DNA of 64,000 nucleotides from Paenibacillus cellulosilyticus (GCF_003182255.1 NZ_QGTQ01000004.1:1-64000), one strand, 5' to 3'. Positions 8,677 through 18,471 are shown, counted from the first letter of the stretch. Translations and numbers: made by a program. Notes: a model not told the origin generated them from the letters alone.

Positions 8677-8725
8677 TTCTCGATTACGCTATTCTCATCT
8701 TAAGCGAATCAAGGAGGAATCTCAT

Positions 8726-9793
8726 ATGTCCTATGCACTCCCGCACATTGAACGAATTACACCTTATCCGGTCACAGAAGCCCCACTTCACCGTTCGATC
8801 AAGCTGGATCAGAATGAAAGTCCGTATCCCCCTTCCAACCAAGTGATTCAGCTTCTGGCAGCTACTAGCGAGCAGATTATGCGCCGATATCCAGATGCGG
8901 CAGCATCAACCCTTCGGAACACGATTGCCGCACATTACGGCATTACGAGCGATCGAATCGTCATTGGCAATGGATCTAGCGAGCTTATTACAGCCCTGTT
9001 CCGAACCTTCGTTGATCGTGAACGCTCCGCAGTCATGCCCTATCCGACATTCGCGTTGTATCAAGTGGCAGCTGAGGCAGCAAATGCGATGATTCAATTC
9101 GTTCCTACTCGCGAGGATTTCTCCGTTGATATCGAAACACTGCTCCATACGAATGCATCTGTCATCGCGCTGGTTAATCCCAATGCACCGACAGGTCGTC
9201 TGCTCTCCAGAGACGAGATCGAAACGATCGTTCAACGTGCACCTGGACTCGTCTGTATTGATGAGGCATATATGGACTTCGCCGGCGAAGATTACTCAGC
9301 GATTCCGCTTACACAGAAATACGACAACCTCGTCGTGCTGCGTACCTTCTCCAAAGCTTATGCGCTCAGTGGTGCTCGCATCGGTTATGCGATTGGCTCG
9401 CCTGCCATCATTCAAGCATTCGAGAAAACGAAAACCATCTACAACGTGAGCAGCATCAGCTTGGCGCTTGCCAATCAAGCGATGCAAGATCAGCCGCTTA
9501 TACGCAATATCGTTGCTGCTGTCTGCGCAACGCGCGATCGTTTTGTAACCGCACTAACGGACATCGGATTTCATGTGGTGCCATCGCGGACGAATTTTGT
9601 ACTCTGCACGCCACCCTCTGCTCCGGGTTGTCCAGATGCTCAACAGCTTGTTCAACTTCTTGCAGCGAATGGAATTGCCATAAGATACTTCAACGTGCCT
9701 CGCCTGCAGGACAAAGTTCGAATTTCGATTGGGACAGACGAACAGATGGAATCTCTCATTGACCTGCTCCGTAACGGGTATCTCGGCGTATAA
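8726..9793 (+). CDS. HisC-like PLP-dependent aminotransferase
   Basis: A 355-residue fold-type I aminotransferase of the histidinol-phosphate aminotransferase family. Visible are LDQNESPYPP near the N-terminus, GNGSSELI (PLP phosphate region), NPNAPTGRL, the Asp in CIDEAYMDF, and the Schiff-base Lys210 in TFSKAYALSGARIGYAIG. The start ATG has AAGGAGG 8 nt upstream. It is not in a his operon and is divergent from a MocR regulator, so it may act on another amino acid (aromatic or other) rather than in histidine synthesis. Family is certain; substrate is not. Confidence 0.9.
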   Translation: MSYALPHIERITPYPVTEAPLHRSIKLDQNESPYPPSNQVIQLLAATSEQIMRRYPDAAASTLRNTIAAHYGITSDRIVIGNGSSELITALFRTFVDRERSAVMPYPTFALYQVAAEAANAMIQFVPTREDFSVDIETLLHTNASVIALVNPNAPTGRLLSRDEIETIVQRAPGLVCIDEAYMDFAGEDYSAIPLTQKYDNLVVLRTFSKAYALSGARIGYAIGSPAIIQAFEKTKTIYNVSSISLALANQAMQDQPLIRNIVAAVCATRDRFVTALTDIGFHVVPSRTNFVLCTPPSAPGCPDAQQLVQLLAANGIAIRYFNVPRLQDKVRISIGTDEQMESLIDLLRNGYLGV

Positions 9794-9910
9794 CATCAAC
9801 CAACCTTTCGACGCTTATCGACGAAATGGGCTATTTTTCCGCGCAACCTCTTCCTCTCTACTGACGTCTAATAGAATAGGCCATGAATAGGGAGAGTGAG
9901 AGAAAGATCT

Positions 9911-11857
9911 ATGAAACGCAAATGGTTAGCTGCAACCGCGCTGCTCGTAGCGCTTCAGACTGGTGCCGGGGTGTGGACTGCCGGACATGCTGATGCCGCT
10001 CAAGCAGCCAAAATGACGCAATATCGTGTCTATCAAAACGATAACGCCCTGAAAGAGTTCGCGGTCTACACAGACGCCGTCAAATATGCTCAGTCCTTCG
10101 CTTATTCCCATGTAGAGAAGATCGCGACGCACACATGGATGTGGGATAATTTTCCAAGGTATGCCGTTTACCAAAATGGCGAAACAAACACTTCACGACA
10201 ATTCCGTACATATGAAGAAGCGTTAAAATTAGCGAAGACCCTTACGAATGCGCATATCCGCGATCTGGAGCAGCCAGGCTGGGTGTACAGCCGCTACGCG
10301 GTGTATCAGCTTTATCAAGGTGACAAAACGCAAGCAGCTTGGGCATTTATGACATTGGATGAAGCAAAGAAAGAAGCAAAAAAATGGTCGAACGCTCACA
10401 TTGTTGAGATTGCATCGACCAAATGGGTTTGGAATAACATCACAGCAGCTCAGTTGACCCAGCAGCGAGCAGGTACAGCTGTTTATCAGATCGTTGTGGA
10501 TGGCGTTCCTGCCAACAACAACATGTACGCTGCACTTACGGATGCTGTTCATTATGCGGCGTCTATTCCCAATAGCGAAGTCATTAACACCGCTACAGGT
10601 GTGGTCGCTCATTCGAATGCGCCGAAGTATCAGGTACTGCAAAATGGCCGCGTCATCGGCACTTCATTCCTGGATTTGCAAACTGCAATTAAATATGCCA
10701 AACGTTTTGCAAATACGCAGGTCATTGCTGATGGCAAAGAATGGTGGACCAATACGCCTTTCCTTACGGTCTATCAGAACGACAAAAAGCTGACCTCCTT
10801 CCATACGCGTGCAGCAGCTGTTGCGTATGCCGCTGGATACGCCGATTCATCGGTACAAACGGCTGATGGACATACCATCTGGTCCAATGAGACCCAGCTG
10901 CTGTACCTCGGATGGAACGGCACTTCAGATGCTGCCTCCGTGCTGGGGCAGTTATCAGGAACGCAAGGACTAGATATCGACTCGCCGACCTGGTTCGAGC
11001 TATCCGATTCCTCAGGTACGTTGACAGACCGCTCTACGAATGACCTCGCAGCTTCGATCCGTTCCCAAGGAATCAAGCTGTGGCCGCTCGTTCATAACAA
11101 CTTCGACGCGAAGTTGACGACAGCGTTCCTCGCGAATGCGAACGCTCGTCAGGCCTTCATTAAAAAGCTGGTCGCTAGAACCTACGAGCTGGGTGCTGAG
11201 GGAATCAACCTTGATTTCGAGGGGCTGGCGGCATCGGATCGTGCAGCATTCACGTCTTTCGTGAAGGAGCTTACGACTGCAGCGCACGCGAGCAGTCTGA
11301 AGGTGTCGATCGATTTGATTCGCGGAGACGTTTCGTGGAATGACAAAACGGCGTACGATTTTGCCGCGATTGGCGAGATTGTGGATACGGTTGTCATGAT
11401 GGCATACGACCAGCATTGGAAGGGCGGCGATACACCAGGCTCGGTCGCAGAGCTTGGCTGGGTCGAGGAAGGCGTGAAGCAGTATTTGAACTACGGCATT
11501 CCACGTTCGAAGGTCATGCTTGGTATTCCGTTCTATGTACGTGAATGGAAACTGGATGCTCAAGGCAATATCGTGAAGGACGCAAACGGCGCATACGTGT
11601 CCCGTGCCATCTTCATGAACCAGTTGTCGCAGGTCATTGCAGACAAGCAAGCCGTCGGCACGTACGACCCTACATCGGGTCAGACCAAGTACAAATATAC
11701 CGAAGGCGGCTATACGTACGTATTCTGGGCTGAAACCTCCGACTCCATCCTGAAACGGGTCGACATTGCAAACAAATACGACCTTGCCGGCGTTGCCTTC
11801 TGGCGCCTCGGCTACGAAGACGCTTCACTCTGGACTTCATTATTACAGAAGAAATAA
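9911..11857 (+). CDS. Secreted GH18-family glycosidase (YaaH/SleL-like) with six N-terminal repeats
   Basis: A 649-residue exported protein. After a signal peptide (about 1-30, ending HADAAQA) come six degenerate repeats of roughly 45-55 residues, each with a Y-x-VYQN start, an Ala/Tyr-rich helix and a W-x-N end. The C-terminal 330 residues form a GH18 barrel. The catalytic segment EGINLDFEGL has the acid Glu at residue 437; the Asn within it is also seen in spore-cortex enzymes such as YaaH/SleL. MAYDQHWKGGDTPGS and VAFWRLGYED are further GH18 strands. Probably a peptidoglycan or chitin-like hydrolase with a wall-binding repeat region. Ribosome site is weak (AGAAAG); a GTG 15 nt upstream is an alternative start. 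Confidence 0.88.
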   Translation: MKRKWLAATALLVALQTGAGVWTAGHADAAQAAKMTQYRVYQNDNALKEFAVYTDAVKYAQSFAYSHVEKIATHTWMWDNFPRYAVYQNGETNTSRQFRTYEEALKLAKTLTNAHIRDLEQPGWVYSRYAVYQLYQGDKTQAAWAFMTLDEAKKEAKKWSNAHIVEIASTKWVWNNITAAQLTQQRAGTAVYQIVVDGVPANNNMYAALTDAVHYAASIPNSEVINTATGVVAHSNAPKYQVLQNGRVIGTSFLDLQTAIKYAKRFANTQVIADGKEWWTNTPFLTVYQNDKKLTSFHTRAAAVAYAAGYADSSVQTADGHTIWSNETQLLYLGWNGTSDAASVLGQLSGTQGLDIDSPTWFELSDSSGTLTDRSTNDLAASIRSQGIKLWPLVHNNFDAKLTTAFLANANARQAFIKKLVARTYELGAEGINLDFEGLAASDRAAFTSFVKELTTAAHASSLKVSIDLIRGDVSWNDKTAYDFAAIGEIVDTVVMMAYDQHWKGGDTPGSVAELGWVEEGVKQYLNYGIPRSKVMLGIPFYVREWKLDAQGNIVKDANGAYVSRAIFMNQLSQVIADKQAVGTYDPTSGQTKYKYTEGGYTYVFWAETSDSILKRVDIANKYDLAGVAFWRLGYEDASLWTSLLQKK

Positions 11858-11873
11858 TACACCGCGGCAGTCA

Positions 11874-11912
11874 TGGACATGAATCATTACGTCCTAGACT
11901 GCCGCTTTTTAT
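11874..11912 (+). terminator. Rho-independent terminator after the GH18 gene
   Basis: GCGGCAGTC/GACTGCCGC stem, extended by GGAC/GTCC, followed by TTTTTATT. Confidence 0.87.
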
Positions 11913-11934
11913 TCCTATCAACGCAACGATTGAA

Positions 11935-12705
11935 TTAACTTTCAACTTCGTCATTCACCCACCAGTATTTCACCTGTTGTAGAAAACCCATTCCTGTTTC
12001 TATAACAAGCAGTGCATTGTGTATAGATGATTTATTTGATGCATAGTTAAGAACCGCCTCATGAAATTCATGAATTTGGCGTCCAATGGAAGTATGCTCA
12101 GGAATACATTCAACCGCCTGCGCTTTCGTCAATCCCCATACTTTTATCCCCTCGTTCGTCTGAATCGTAAGCAGTTGGTATAACGCAGGCCACACTACTG
12201 TACAGAATGCCCTCACTGATTTCAGCAGCCTATCATCTCCATGCTCAAGAAGACTTTCAGTATGTAGTGCCTTATTAGGAACTAACTCATTCAACGCTGA
12301 CTTGGCTTGCAAATATAACTGTTCACCCGTATATTCTGGCAGCAGTAATTTTCCCGCTACTAACTTATAGGTGTCGGGGACCAATCTACCATACCGAACA
12401 TTAGAGGGTGTAAAAACTCTTGTTTGTATATATTGGTACGGATATGGATTAATTGTTGAAAGCTCTTGATGTATCGCCATACAAAGATTCAATGGCAGCT
12501 GGTTATTCTTAAAGGCTCGATCCTCTACATACAGTTGAAAATCGATATCGCTCCAACCCTCGATAAAACCACCTTTAACAGCGGAACCGTGAACAACTAA
12601 TCCAATAAACCACTTGTCGGTGTATCTGCTGTACACATCTACAACCTGCCGAATAATAGCATGAGTCTGTTCTTGAAGAACTGTATCTGAATTTAGATTA
12701 AGCAT
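11935..12705 (-). CDS. Nucleotidyltransferase-domain protein (aminoglycoside-adenylyltransferase-like)
   Basis: A protein of about 256 residues with an N-terminal nucleotidyltransferase motif, VVHGSAVKGGFIEGWSDIDF, which carries the GS and D-x-D residues of the polymerase-beta superfamily. The remainder is helical, as in ANT-type proteins, but I see no specific antibiotic-resistance subfamily. Codon choice and AT content look higher than in neighbouring genes (ATA and AAT codons, runs of A/T), so recent acquisition is possible. Start is uncertain: ATG at 12705 has only GGTG upstream; ATG at 12717 is an alternative. Confidence 0.7.
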   Translation of the reverse strand: MLNLNSDTVLQEQTHAIIRQVVDVYSRYTDKWFIGLVVHGSAVKGGFIEGWSDIDFQLYVEDRAFKNNQLPLNLCMAIHQELSTINPYPYQYIQTRVFTPSNVRYGRLVPDTYKLVAGKLLLPEYTGEQLYLQAKSALNELVPNKALHTESLLEHGDDRLLKSVRAFCTVVWPALYQLLTIQTNEGIKVWGLTKAQAVECIPEHTSIGRQIHEFHEAVLNYASNKSSIHNALLVIETGMGFLQQVKYWWVNDEVES

Positions 12706-12804
12706 TGCAATCACCATTTTCGTATTTGGGATTAATAAATTAGGATAGAATACCAATTCGATACGAAAAAATCAAGACATAATTTAAACGGGATACAAGG
12801 TTGT

Positions 12805-12845
12805 TGAAAAAAAGACCAGCTGGTATCCCTACCAACTGGCCTTCA
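12805..12845 (-). terminator. Rho-independent terminator after the YyaL-type gene
   Basis: Read on the minus strand, CCAGTTGGTA/TACCAGCTGG arms with one mismatch are followed by TCTTTTTTTC. Confidence 0.85.
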
Positions 12846-12847
12846 TG

Positions 12848-14938
12848 TTATTCCGTAATCTCGAGACCGATAATATGCACCTGCAGCGCGATGCTGTCCG
12901 TCACAGGCTCTAGGCAAGCGGAGTCTCGGCATACATACGCTGCCGCCTTACCGTCCACAAGCGCTTTGTCTGCCACATGCGGCCAACGTTCGCGAATTGC
13001 TGCACCTTCCTCACCCGCTGGGACGAACAGAAGCGTACCATGCGGTGTATAGAACTGCTGTGCTACTGCAATCATCGCCTTGGTCGTGCTATCATCGCGT
13101 TCACCTGTGATAACGACATCAGGACCAGGTGTCTCTGCACCAAGACCAGCGAGCATCATCATCGTATGCGCACCTGGGAACTTGCTTACCGTATCGGACA
13201 AGCCATCGAGTGTTTCGACCGCCCAATTGCGATACTGAATTTCGCCTGTCAAACGGAACAGCTTATGCAGCTGTCTTGCCGCAACGCTGTTGCCGGAAGG
13301 CTGAGCGCCGTCCATTGTTTCTTTCAAACGAATGATCAGCTTCTCAGCGTCCGATGCAGTGAAGAAGAACCCACCATACGCACGGTCACCGAACAGTCGG
13401 ATCATCGCATCCGCAATCGTCTGTGCCCATTCCAGCCACTCTGGCTTGAGTGTTGCTTCGTACAGTTCGTTCAATCCCCACAACAGATATGCATAGTCAT
13501 CGAGGAATGCCGGAATCGCTGCTTCGCCGTCAATATAACGAGCAAGCAGTCTGCCATCCTCACGAACGAGCTTGTCCTTAATGAAGGTTGCTGCACGCTC
13601 TGCACGCTCCGCGTAGATCGGCTCGTCGAATGCTTTTGCGGCAGTCGCCAGTGCAGCAATCATCATCCCGTTCCAGCCGGTAAGAATTTTCTCGTCCTTA
13701 TGCGGACGAACGCGCTTCGCTCTTGCCTCGTACAGCTTGTTACGGCTGTCCTCCAGCTCCTGCGCCAGTGCATTGACTGTCATATCAAACGTTGCAGCAC
13801 GTTCCGCAAGTACGGTGTCGATCAGATTCGGAATGCTGCTGCCATTGAAGTTGCCTTCTTCCGTGATGTTGTACACGAGGTTGAACCGCTGTGCAGCTTC
13901 AGCGCCAAGCACGGCTTCCACTTCCTGCGGTGTCCAAACGTAGAATTTACCTTCAACACCCTCCGAATCAGCATCCTCAGCAGAATAGAAAGCACCGGAA
14001 GCATCCGTCATGTCTCGTTCTACGTATTTGAGAATTTGCTCTGCAATTGTCCGGTACAGCTGAGTGCCCGTCGATTGATACGCTTCCGTATACGCAATGG
14101 CGATTTGCGCATTATCAACCAGCATCTTCTCAAAATGCGGTACCAGCCAGCTCGTATCCGTCGAATAACGCGAGAATCCGTATCCGATATGGTCATAGAT
14201 ACCGCCGCGCCACATGCCATCAAGCGTCTCTTCCGCCATACGAAGCGCATTTGGCTCGCCAACTTTTGCATCATAAGCCATCAAGAACGATAGGTTGTGT
14301 GGCATTGGGAACTTCGGAGTATTACCGAAACCGCCGTTATCTTCATCGAAAATTTGCAAAAGCGTATCGAATGCATGGTTCGCCATCAATGGTTCCCATT
14401 TGCCCTTCGAGTTCGTCGCACGATGCTTCTCAAGCTCTGCATGGATCTTAGTTGCGATAGCCGTTACTTCTGAACGTCCATTCTTCCATTTGTTCGAAAG
14501 CTGCGTCAAGAGCTCCATAAGCCCGAATCGACCAGCCGTCCGCTCCTTCGGAATGTAAGTGCCTCCGAAGAATGGCTCTTGTTTAGGTGTCATAATAATC
14601 GTCAGCGGCCAACCGCCGCTTCCTGTCATCGCTTGACAAGCAGCCATATAAAGTGCGTCGATGTCCGGCCGCTCTTCGCGGTCAACTTTGATCGCAACAA
14701 AATCTTTATTAAGCAGCGCAGCTACTTCAACGTCCTCGAACGATTCACGCTCCATGACGTGGCAATAGTGGCAAGTCGAATAGCCAATCGATAGGAATAT
14801 CGGCTTGTTCTCTTTCTTCGCCTTGTCGAATGCCTCTCTGCCCCACGGATACCAATCGACTGGATTATGGGCATGCTGCAATAGATAAGGTGATTTCTCA
14901 TTGATCAATCGGTTAGGTTTACGTTCCGTTTCTTGCAC
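12848..14938 (-). CDS. Thioredoxin-domain protein of the YyaL/DUF255 (SSP411) family
   Basis: A 696-residue protein. The N-terminal thioredoxin-like domain (to about residue 165) has [21 protein letters not shown] and the active-site-like STCHYCHVM, then [11 protein letters not shown] and FGGTYIP. The rest is an alpha/alpha six-barrel like that of N-acylglucosamine epimerases and GH families ([38 protein letters not shown]). The biochemical role is not established. I use the GTG at 14938 with GGAGGT 7 nt upstream. It stands alone with a good terminator. Confidence 0.92.
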   Translation of the reverse strand: MQETERKPNRLINEKSPYLLQHAHNPVDWYPWGREAFDKAKKENKPIFLSIGYSTCHYCHVMERESFEDVEVAALLNKDFVAIKVDREERPDIDALYMAACQAMTGSGGWPLTIIMTPKQEPFFGGTYIPKERTAGRFGLMELLTQLSNKWKNGRSEVTAIATKIHAELEKHRATNSKGKWEPLMANHAFDTLLQIFDEDNGGFGNTPKFPMPHNLSFLMAYDAKVGEPNALRMAEETLDGMWRGGIYDHIGYGFSRYSTDTSWLVPHFEKMLVDNAQIAIAYTEAYQSTGTQLYRTIAEQILKYVERDMTDASGAFYSAEDADSEGVEGKFYVWTPQEVEAVLGAEAAQRFNLVYNITEEGNFNGSSIPNLIDTVLAERAATFDMTVNALAQELEDSRNKLYEARAKRVRPHKDEKILTGWNGMMIAALATAAKAFDEPIYAERAERAATFIKDKLVREDGRLLARYIDGEAAIPAFLDDYAYLLWGLNELYEATLKPEWLEWAQTIADAMIRLFGDRAYGGFFFTASDAEKLIIRLKETMDGAQPSGNSVAARQLHKLFRLTGEIQYRNWAVETLDGLSDTVSKFPGAHTMMMLAGLGAETPGPDVVITGERDDSTTKAMIAVAQQFYTPHGTLLFVPAGEEGAAIRERWPHVADKALVDGKAAAYVCRDSACLEPVTDSIALQVHIIGLEITE

Positions 14939-15047
14939 TAACTGCACCTCCGCGGGTATGTTTCACTACAATCTTACCAAATATGCGGCAAAAAGGACAC
15001 AAATCGATTCATTAACATATTCTTAGACGCAATTTTTTTTGATTTTG

Positions 15048-15626
15048 TTACCCTTGCTTTCCTTCAATCGCAACCATAAGTATCGCAGCAGCTAGTCCTA
15101 AGCGGCGATCCAGCTCATTATTTGTGTCGAGGGAGAAATCGACATTTAGCTTGCTGACGAAAGGATTGAAGTTTTGTTTGAACTCCGATACCGTAGTACC
15201 GCGAAGCGAAACCGTGAATTTCTGTGGAATAAGATTCGTTAGAAATCTTCTCAGAAGCGCCTTGAGAACGCTGTCTTCTTGAATCAATCCAACCTCTTCT
15301 TCCGATGGATTTAGGATTACCCATTCATCCTTAATAATCGACTTCATCCCTTTACGACGGAGCGAGCCGAGATTTTCTCCTGTTGCAGCGTCCACAACAT
15401 CGTATGTAGCCGAAAAATCAATCACGCTGCGCGCCTGAATCGTAATGAGCTCTTCCTTCATCGATTCGTCGCTGTACAGTCGAATGTCCTCCTTAAGCTT
15501 GAATGCCTTCATCTGCGAGAACATGACAACCTGCTCATTTTCGTCAAAAATATGAAATTTCGCCCCGATAAGCGATAGGACTTGTTTCCTTACCAAATAG
15601 TTCGTGCGTGTGAATTTCGGATTCAT
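15048..15626 (-). CDS. LURP-one-related (Tubby-like fold) protein, YxjI type
   Basis: A 192-residue protein with the beta-strand pattern of the LURP-one-related/Tubby-like family found in Bacillus as YxjI: NYLVRKQVLSLIGAKFHIFDENEQVV at the start and repeated short strands ending in the hydrophobic helix RLGLAAAILMVAIEG. Proteins of this fold can bind phosphoinositides in eukaryotes; the bacterial role is unknown. ATG follows GAGGAGG with suitable spacing. It has no operon partner. Confidence 0.75.
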   Translation of the reverse strand: MNPKFTRTNYLVRKQVLSLIGAKFHIFDENEQVVMFSQMKAFKLKEDIRLYSDESMKEELITIQARSVIDFSATYDVVDAATGENLGSLRRKGMKSIIKDEWVILNPSEEEVGLIQEDSVLKALLRRFLTNLIPQKFTVSLRGTTVSEFKQNFNPFVSKLNVDFSLDTNNELDRRLGLAAAILMVAIEGKQG

Positions 15627-15703
15627 GACCCAGCCTCCTCATAAAATGTTGCGTTCGTTTCGACAAATCTTCGCGACTCATACGAATAAAATTCGACACA
15701 CAA

Positions 15704-15885
15704 CTACCTAAATCCTCCCTGCTAGGGAGAACCCCAGGGACTAAGCTTATGCTCTAGAAGTGATTTCCTTGCGGAAACCTTTACCCCTGAACATGTTTGG
15801 TTTGCAGACAGAGAAACGCATGGGCTAAGGCGTGCTCGGAATCGCGCGCTACTTTGGGGCAAGCTTTTGTTCGAGCGTTGACGGG
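15704..15885 (+). repeat. Dispersed intergenic repeat, copy 1 (diverged)
   Basis: This copy fills most of the 316-bp gap between the LURP-one and APH-fold genes. It starts with ACTACCTAAATCCTCCCTG, has CTAGGGAG completing the small hairpin, and ends with TGGGGCAAGCTTTTGTTCGAG, matching the head and tail of the copies near 47.4 and 57.5 kb. The middle is diverged. Nothing else is seen in the gap except the ribosome site of the next gene. Confidence 0.65.
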
Positions 15886-15942
15886 TTTTTCCATTAGGAA
15901 TAACATGGTAATTAACTTCATTCTTATAAGGAGAAGAAATAG

Positions 15943-16962
15943 ATGAACCAATCAACAACAAATGCGATCCCGTTCCAAAAGTTGTGTTCCTTGCTCTCGC
16001 TCGGAGAGCTGCAAGGGAATCCTCAACCCCTTTCCGGCGGATTTATGCATCGGATGTATGGGATCGAGACTGGTAAGGACAAATTTGCAGTTAAAGTATT
16101 AAATCCTTTAATCATGCAGAGGCCAACAGCGAAAGACAATTTTATACGATCCGAGCGAATTGCCTGCAAAGCCGCGAATTCTGTTCCTGCTGCTGCGGCG
16201 ATTCAACACAACGGAGAATCCGTACATGAGATTGAAGAATATCAAATGCAAGCATTTGAATGGGTTGAAGGCATCCTTTTACATCCAAAAGATATCTCAA
16301 TTGAACATTGCACTGTGATCGGTTCTATTTTGGCCGATATTCATCATACCGATTTCTCATCTCTGAATATTGCCTACCCTGCTGCACACAATGAACAGCA
16401 GCAGATGAATTGGAGCGATTATTTGACCCAAGGCGAAACTAATCAGTGTGTCTGGGTTGAACCGCTTAGAAGTATGATAGACAAGCTTTACGAATGGGAT
16501 GACCAAGCTCATAGGGCTGCAGTCAAACTGGCTGCTCATATGGTTATCAGTCATAATGACCTTGATCCAAAGAACGTCCTATGGGATGGCTTGAATCCCA
16601 CGCTGATTGATTGGGAATGTGCGGGCTATGTGAATCCGATGCAAGATCTAATCGAGACTTCGCTCTATTGGGCTACAGATGCTAACAGCCTTGCGGTTCA
16701 GGAGCGTTTTCTTGCGTTCATCCATGCCTATAAAGCAAAGGCAGCCACGCTTGAGACGGATTGGAGAACTGTGCTGATGAGCGGTTTCGCTGGAAAACTC
16801 GGCTGGCTCGCATATAGTCTGCGGCGATCGTTAGGGATTGAAAGTGTCGATGCTGCGGAACAAAAGCTCGGCACGGAACAGGCTTTAGCAACCCTTCAAG
16901 CACTGGACCTATATGCGCAGCAGATTGAGGAAATCGAGATGTGGCTGCGAGAAAATAACTAA
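15943..16962 (+). CDS. APH-fold phosphotransferase
   Basis: A 339-residue kinase-fold protein of the aminoglycoside phosphotransferase/choline kinase superfamily. The catalytic loop is VISHNDLDPKNVLWDG (HNDLDPKN; Asp is the base) and the metal-binding region is TLIDWECAGYVNP. The N-terminal glycine-rich loop is LSGGFMHRMYGIETG followed by FAVKVLN (the ATP-anchoring Lys). The substrate could be a sugar, amino alcohol or drug; nothing in context decides it. ATG has AAGGAG 9 nt upstream. It is followed by a bidirectional terminator. Confidence 0.85.
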   Translation: MNQSTTNAIPFQKLCSLLSLGELQGNPQPLSGGFMHRMYGIETGKDKFAVKVLNPLIMQRPTAKDNFIRSERIACKAANSVPAAAAIQHNGESVHEIEEYQMQAFEWVEGILLHPKDISIEHCTVIGSILADIHHTDFSSLNIAYPAAHNEQQQMNWSDYLTQGETNQCVWVEPLRSMIDKLYEWDDQAHRAAVKLAAHMVISHNDLDPKNVLWDGLNPTLIDWECAGYVNPMQDLIETSLYWATDANSLAVQERFLAFIHAYKAKAATLETDWRTVLMSGFAGKLGWLAYSLRRSLGIESVDAAEQKLGTEQALATLQALDLYAQQIEEIEMWLRENN

Positions 16963-16967
16963 ACGAC

Positions 16968-17010
16968 AACAAAAAGGAGTTACTTCCTCGGAAGCAGCTC
17001 CTTTTGTTAC
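16968..17010. terminator. Bidirectional terminator between APH and monooxygenase genes
   Basis: AACAAAAAGGAG and CTCCTTTTGTT arms enclose a second inner stem (CTTCCTCGGAAG), with A/T tracts on both sides. Confidence 0.85.
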
Positions 17011-17021
17011 GTAATGAGCCC

Positions 17022-17312
17022 CTACACCCTCTCTCCTGCAAATACTTGCAGATCCATCGGCGCGGCCATGAAGGTCGACGCTTGCTTCACGAATTGTTGA
17101 AAATGCTCGCTTGCATTGTGCGAAGCAATCGCAGCTTGATCTCTCCACAGTTCAACCATCGTGTAATGGTGATCCCGTTCTGTACTTTTCATTAGATTGT
17201 AAGCGATGTTGCCTTCCTCGGATCGACTAGCTGGAAGCAGAGTCTTAGCAGCCTCAAGAAAAGCTTCTTCTTGTTCTGGGATGACCTGTAGATGTGCGTG
17301 AACGATGAGCAA
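17022..17312 (-). CDS. Antibiotic biosynthesis monooxygenase (ABM) domain protein
   Basis: A 96-residue dimeric alpha-beta-barrel protein of the ABM/quinol monooxygenase (YgiN-like) family: an N-terminal strand MLIVHAHLQV, the helix EEAFLEAAKTLLPASRSEEG, the strand NIAYNLMKS, then YTMVELWRDQAAIASHNASEHFQ, the usual W...H...S-x-H-F pattern. Such proteins oxidise quinols or act on reactive polyketide-like compounds; the substrate here is unknown. TTG start with AGGAGGT 8 nt upstream. Monocistronic. Confidence 0.88.
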   Translation of the reverse strand: MLIVHAHLQVIPEQEEAFLEAAKTLLPASRSEEGNIAYNLMKSTERDHHYTMVELWRDQAAIASHNASEHFQQFVKQASTFMAAPMDLQVFAGERV

Positions 17313-17330
17313 TGGAATTTACCTCCTATA

Positions 17331-17385
17331 TTTTCTACCCACCCAAACCTTCCCTGCTGGGGAGGGCCCCATGGGGCTGCGCCCA
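17331..17385 (+). repeat. Dispersed intergenic repeat, copy 2 (truncated)
   Basis: TTTCTACCCACCCAAACC followed by TTCCCTGCTGGGGAGGGCCCC matches the head and hairpin of the repeat family, then jumps to GGGGCTGCGCCC, the sequence found just past the tail of the 47.4-kb copy. The middle is missing. Confidence 0.65.
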
Positions 17386-17503
17386 TAACTTATCTCATTG
17401 TTCCCTTCGGAACACTACATTAGCACAAATACCCCTTTGCATAAGACGAATATCCCGGACGGACAATCATCTGCAATGAGGTATTGAGTGCGTCTGACCT
17501 ATT

Positions 17504-17863
17504 TTACTGCCGTGGTGGCTTGTTGTAGCCTTTGTCGTCGTACGGTTGCAGCTTCTCGAGCCACTGCTTTTCAAGCATTTTGAGCTCCCATTTGACGTCG
17601 GTGATTTTCTCCGTGTCCTTCTGCTCCAGCACCTCATACGTGAAGGCATCGCGGCCGAACTCTTTCCAGTCCTTCTGCAATTCGAGATTCGCGAACCGGC
17701 CCATGTCGAGCTGCATTTGCAGCGTGAACCATTTGTTCTTCAAATTGTTATGGCTATCAACGAATATCTTTCCGTTTACCGTATTTGTAATCTGTGTGAT
17801 CCCCATAAACGTCTTTATTTCCTTGAACTGCTCCTGCAGCTCCTTGCGTCTACTCTTATCCAT
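17504..17863 (-). CDS. Degenerate GIY-YIG nuclease-fold protein
   Basis: A 119-residue protein with the GIY-YIG scaffold: FMGITQITNTVNGKIFVDS followed by NLKNKW and LQKDWKEFGRDAFTYEVLE. In active nucleases the first motif is GIY and the second YIG; here they read GIT (21-23) and FVD (34-36), so both catalytic Tyr and the Gly are lost and cleavage activity is unlikely. It begins 9 nt after the stop of the DUF6530-like gene and must be its operon partner. ATG has GAGGTG upstream. Confidence 0.72.
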   Translation of the reverse strand: MDKSRRKELQEQFKEIKTFMGITQITNTVNGKIFVDSHNNLKNKWFTLQMQLDMGRFANLELQKDWKEFGRDAFTYEVLEQKDTEKITDVKWELKMLEKQWLEKLQPYDDKGYNKPPRQ

Positions 17864-17872
17864 GCTTTCACC

Positions 17873-18352
17873 TCAATAACCCATATCTTTCAAAATACTC
17901 GACAACACGCGCAGCCGCTCACCAAGCAGCTCGCCGTCATCGCTTAACGCTTGGCTGAACAGCTTCATATCTTCATTAATCCGGTCATTGTCCGTACATA
18001 CGGACACCGTCATCGCATCGCCCTGAAGACCGACCCGATCGATCGTCGGATTGGCGGGATCGTACAAGTTCTCATATCGATATGCTTCGCGAAAATGGGA
18101 CATTGACCGTGCAATCAGAATCGATAGATCAAGCACACGGTGAAGCGGCAGCTCCTCGGATTGTCTCGACCATTTCTCGCCCGTATAACGCCATACTTTG
18201 GCCGAAATATCGACTTTGCCCCTATCGTTCCATTGCGCAAGTCCAAGGGACAAACCTTTCGCATCCGTCTTGCCTGCGAAACGACCGTCAACCTGCTCAT
18301 AATTTTCCGACACGATCACTGGCTTATGTTTCAATGACGTAGGTATATTCAT
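17873..18352 (-). CDS. DUF6530-like conserved protein
   Basis: A 160-residue protein that I recall as a conserved Bacillales family (DUF6530): IPTSLKHKPVIVSENYEQVDGR near the start, then KVWRYTGEKWSRQSEELPLHRVLDLSILI. No catalytic motif or membrane segment is seen. ATG at 18352 has GGAG at 8 nt. It is the first gene of a two-gene operon with a degenerate GIY-YIG protein. Function unknown; family name moderately sure. Confidence 0.65.
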   Translation of the reverse strand: MNIPTSLKHKPVIVSENYEQVDGRFAGKTDAKGLSLGLAQWNDRGKVDISAKVWRYTGEKWSRQSEELPLHRVLDLSILIARSMSHFREAYRYENLYDPANPTIDRVGLQGDAMTVSVCTDNDRINEDMKLFSQALSDDGELLGERLRVLSSILKDMGY

Positions 18353-18471
18353 TAGGATCATCTCCATTATTCAAATTACTAATTTACTAAATTACTAAAT
18401 CGACTTCTCCATCTTAGCTCGATTAACTCCCCTATGTCAATGCAGGATATGCCGATATTCCCCCATGAAAA

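Noticed and set aside
12977-14293. A 438-codon open frame on the plus strand opposite the YyaL-type gene
   Set aside because: It is a shadow of a well-supported gene with catalytic motifs on the minus strand; its product is Cys/Arg-rich and resembles nothing.
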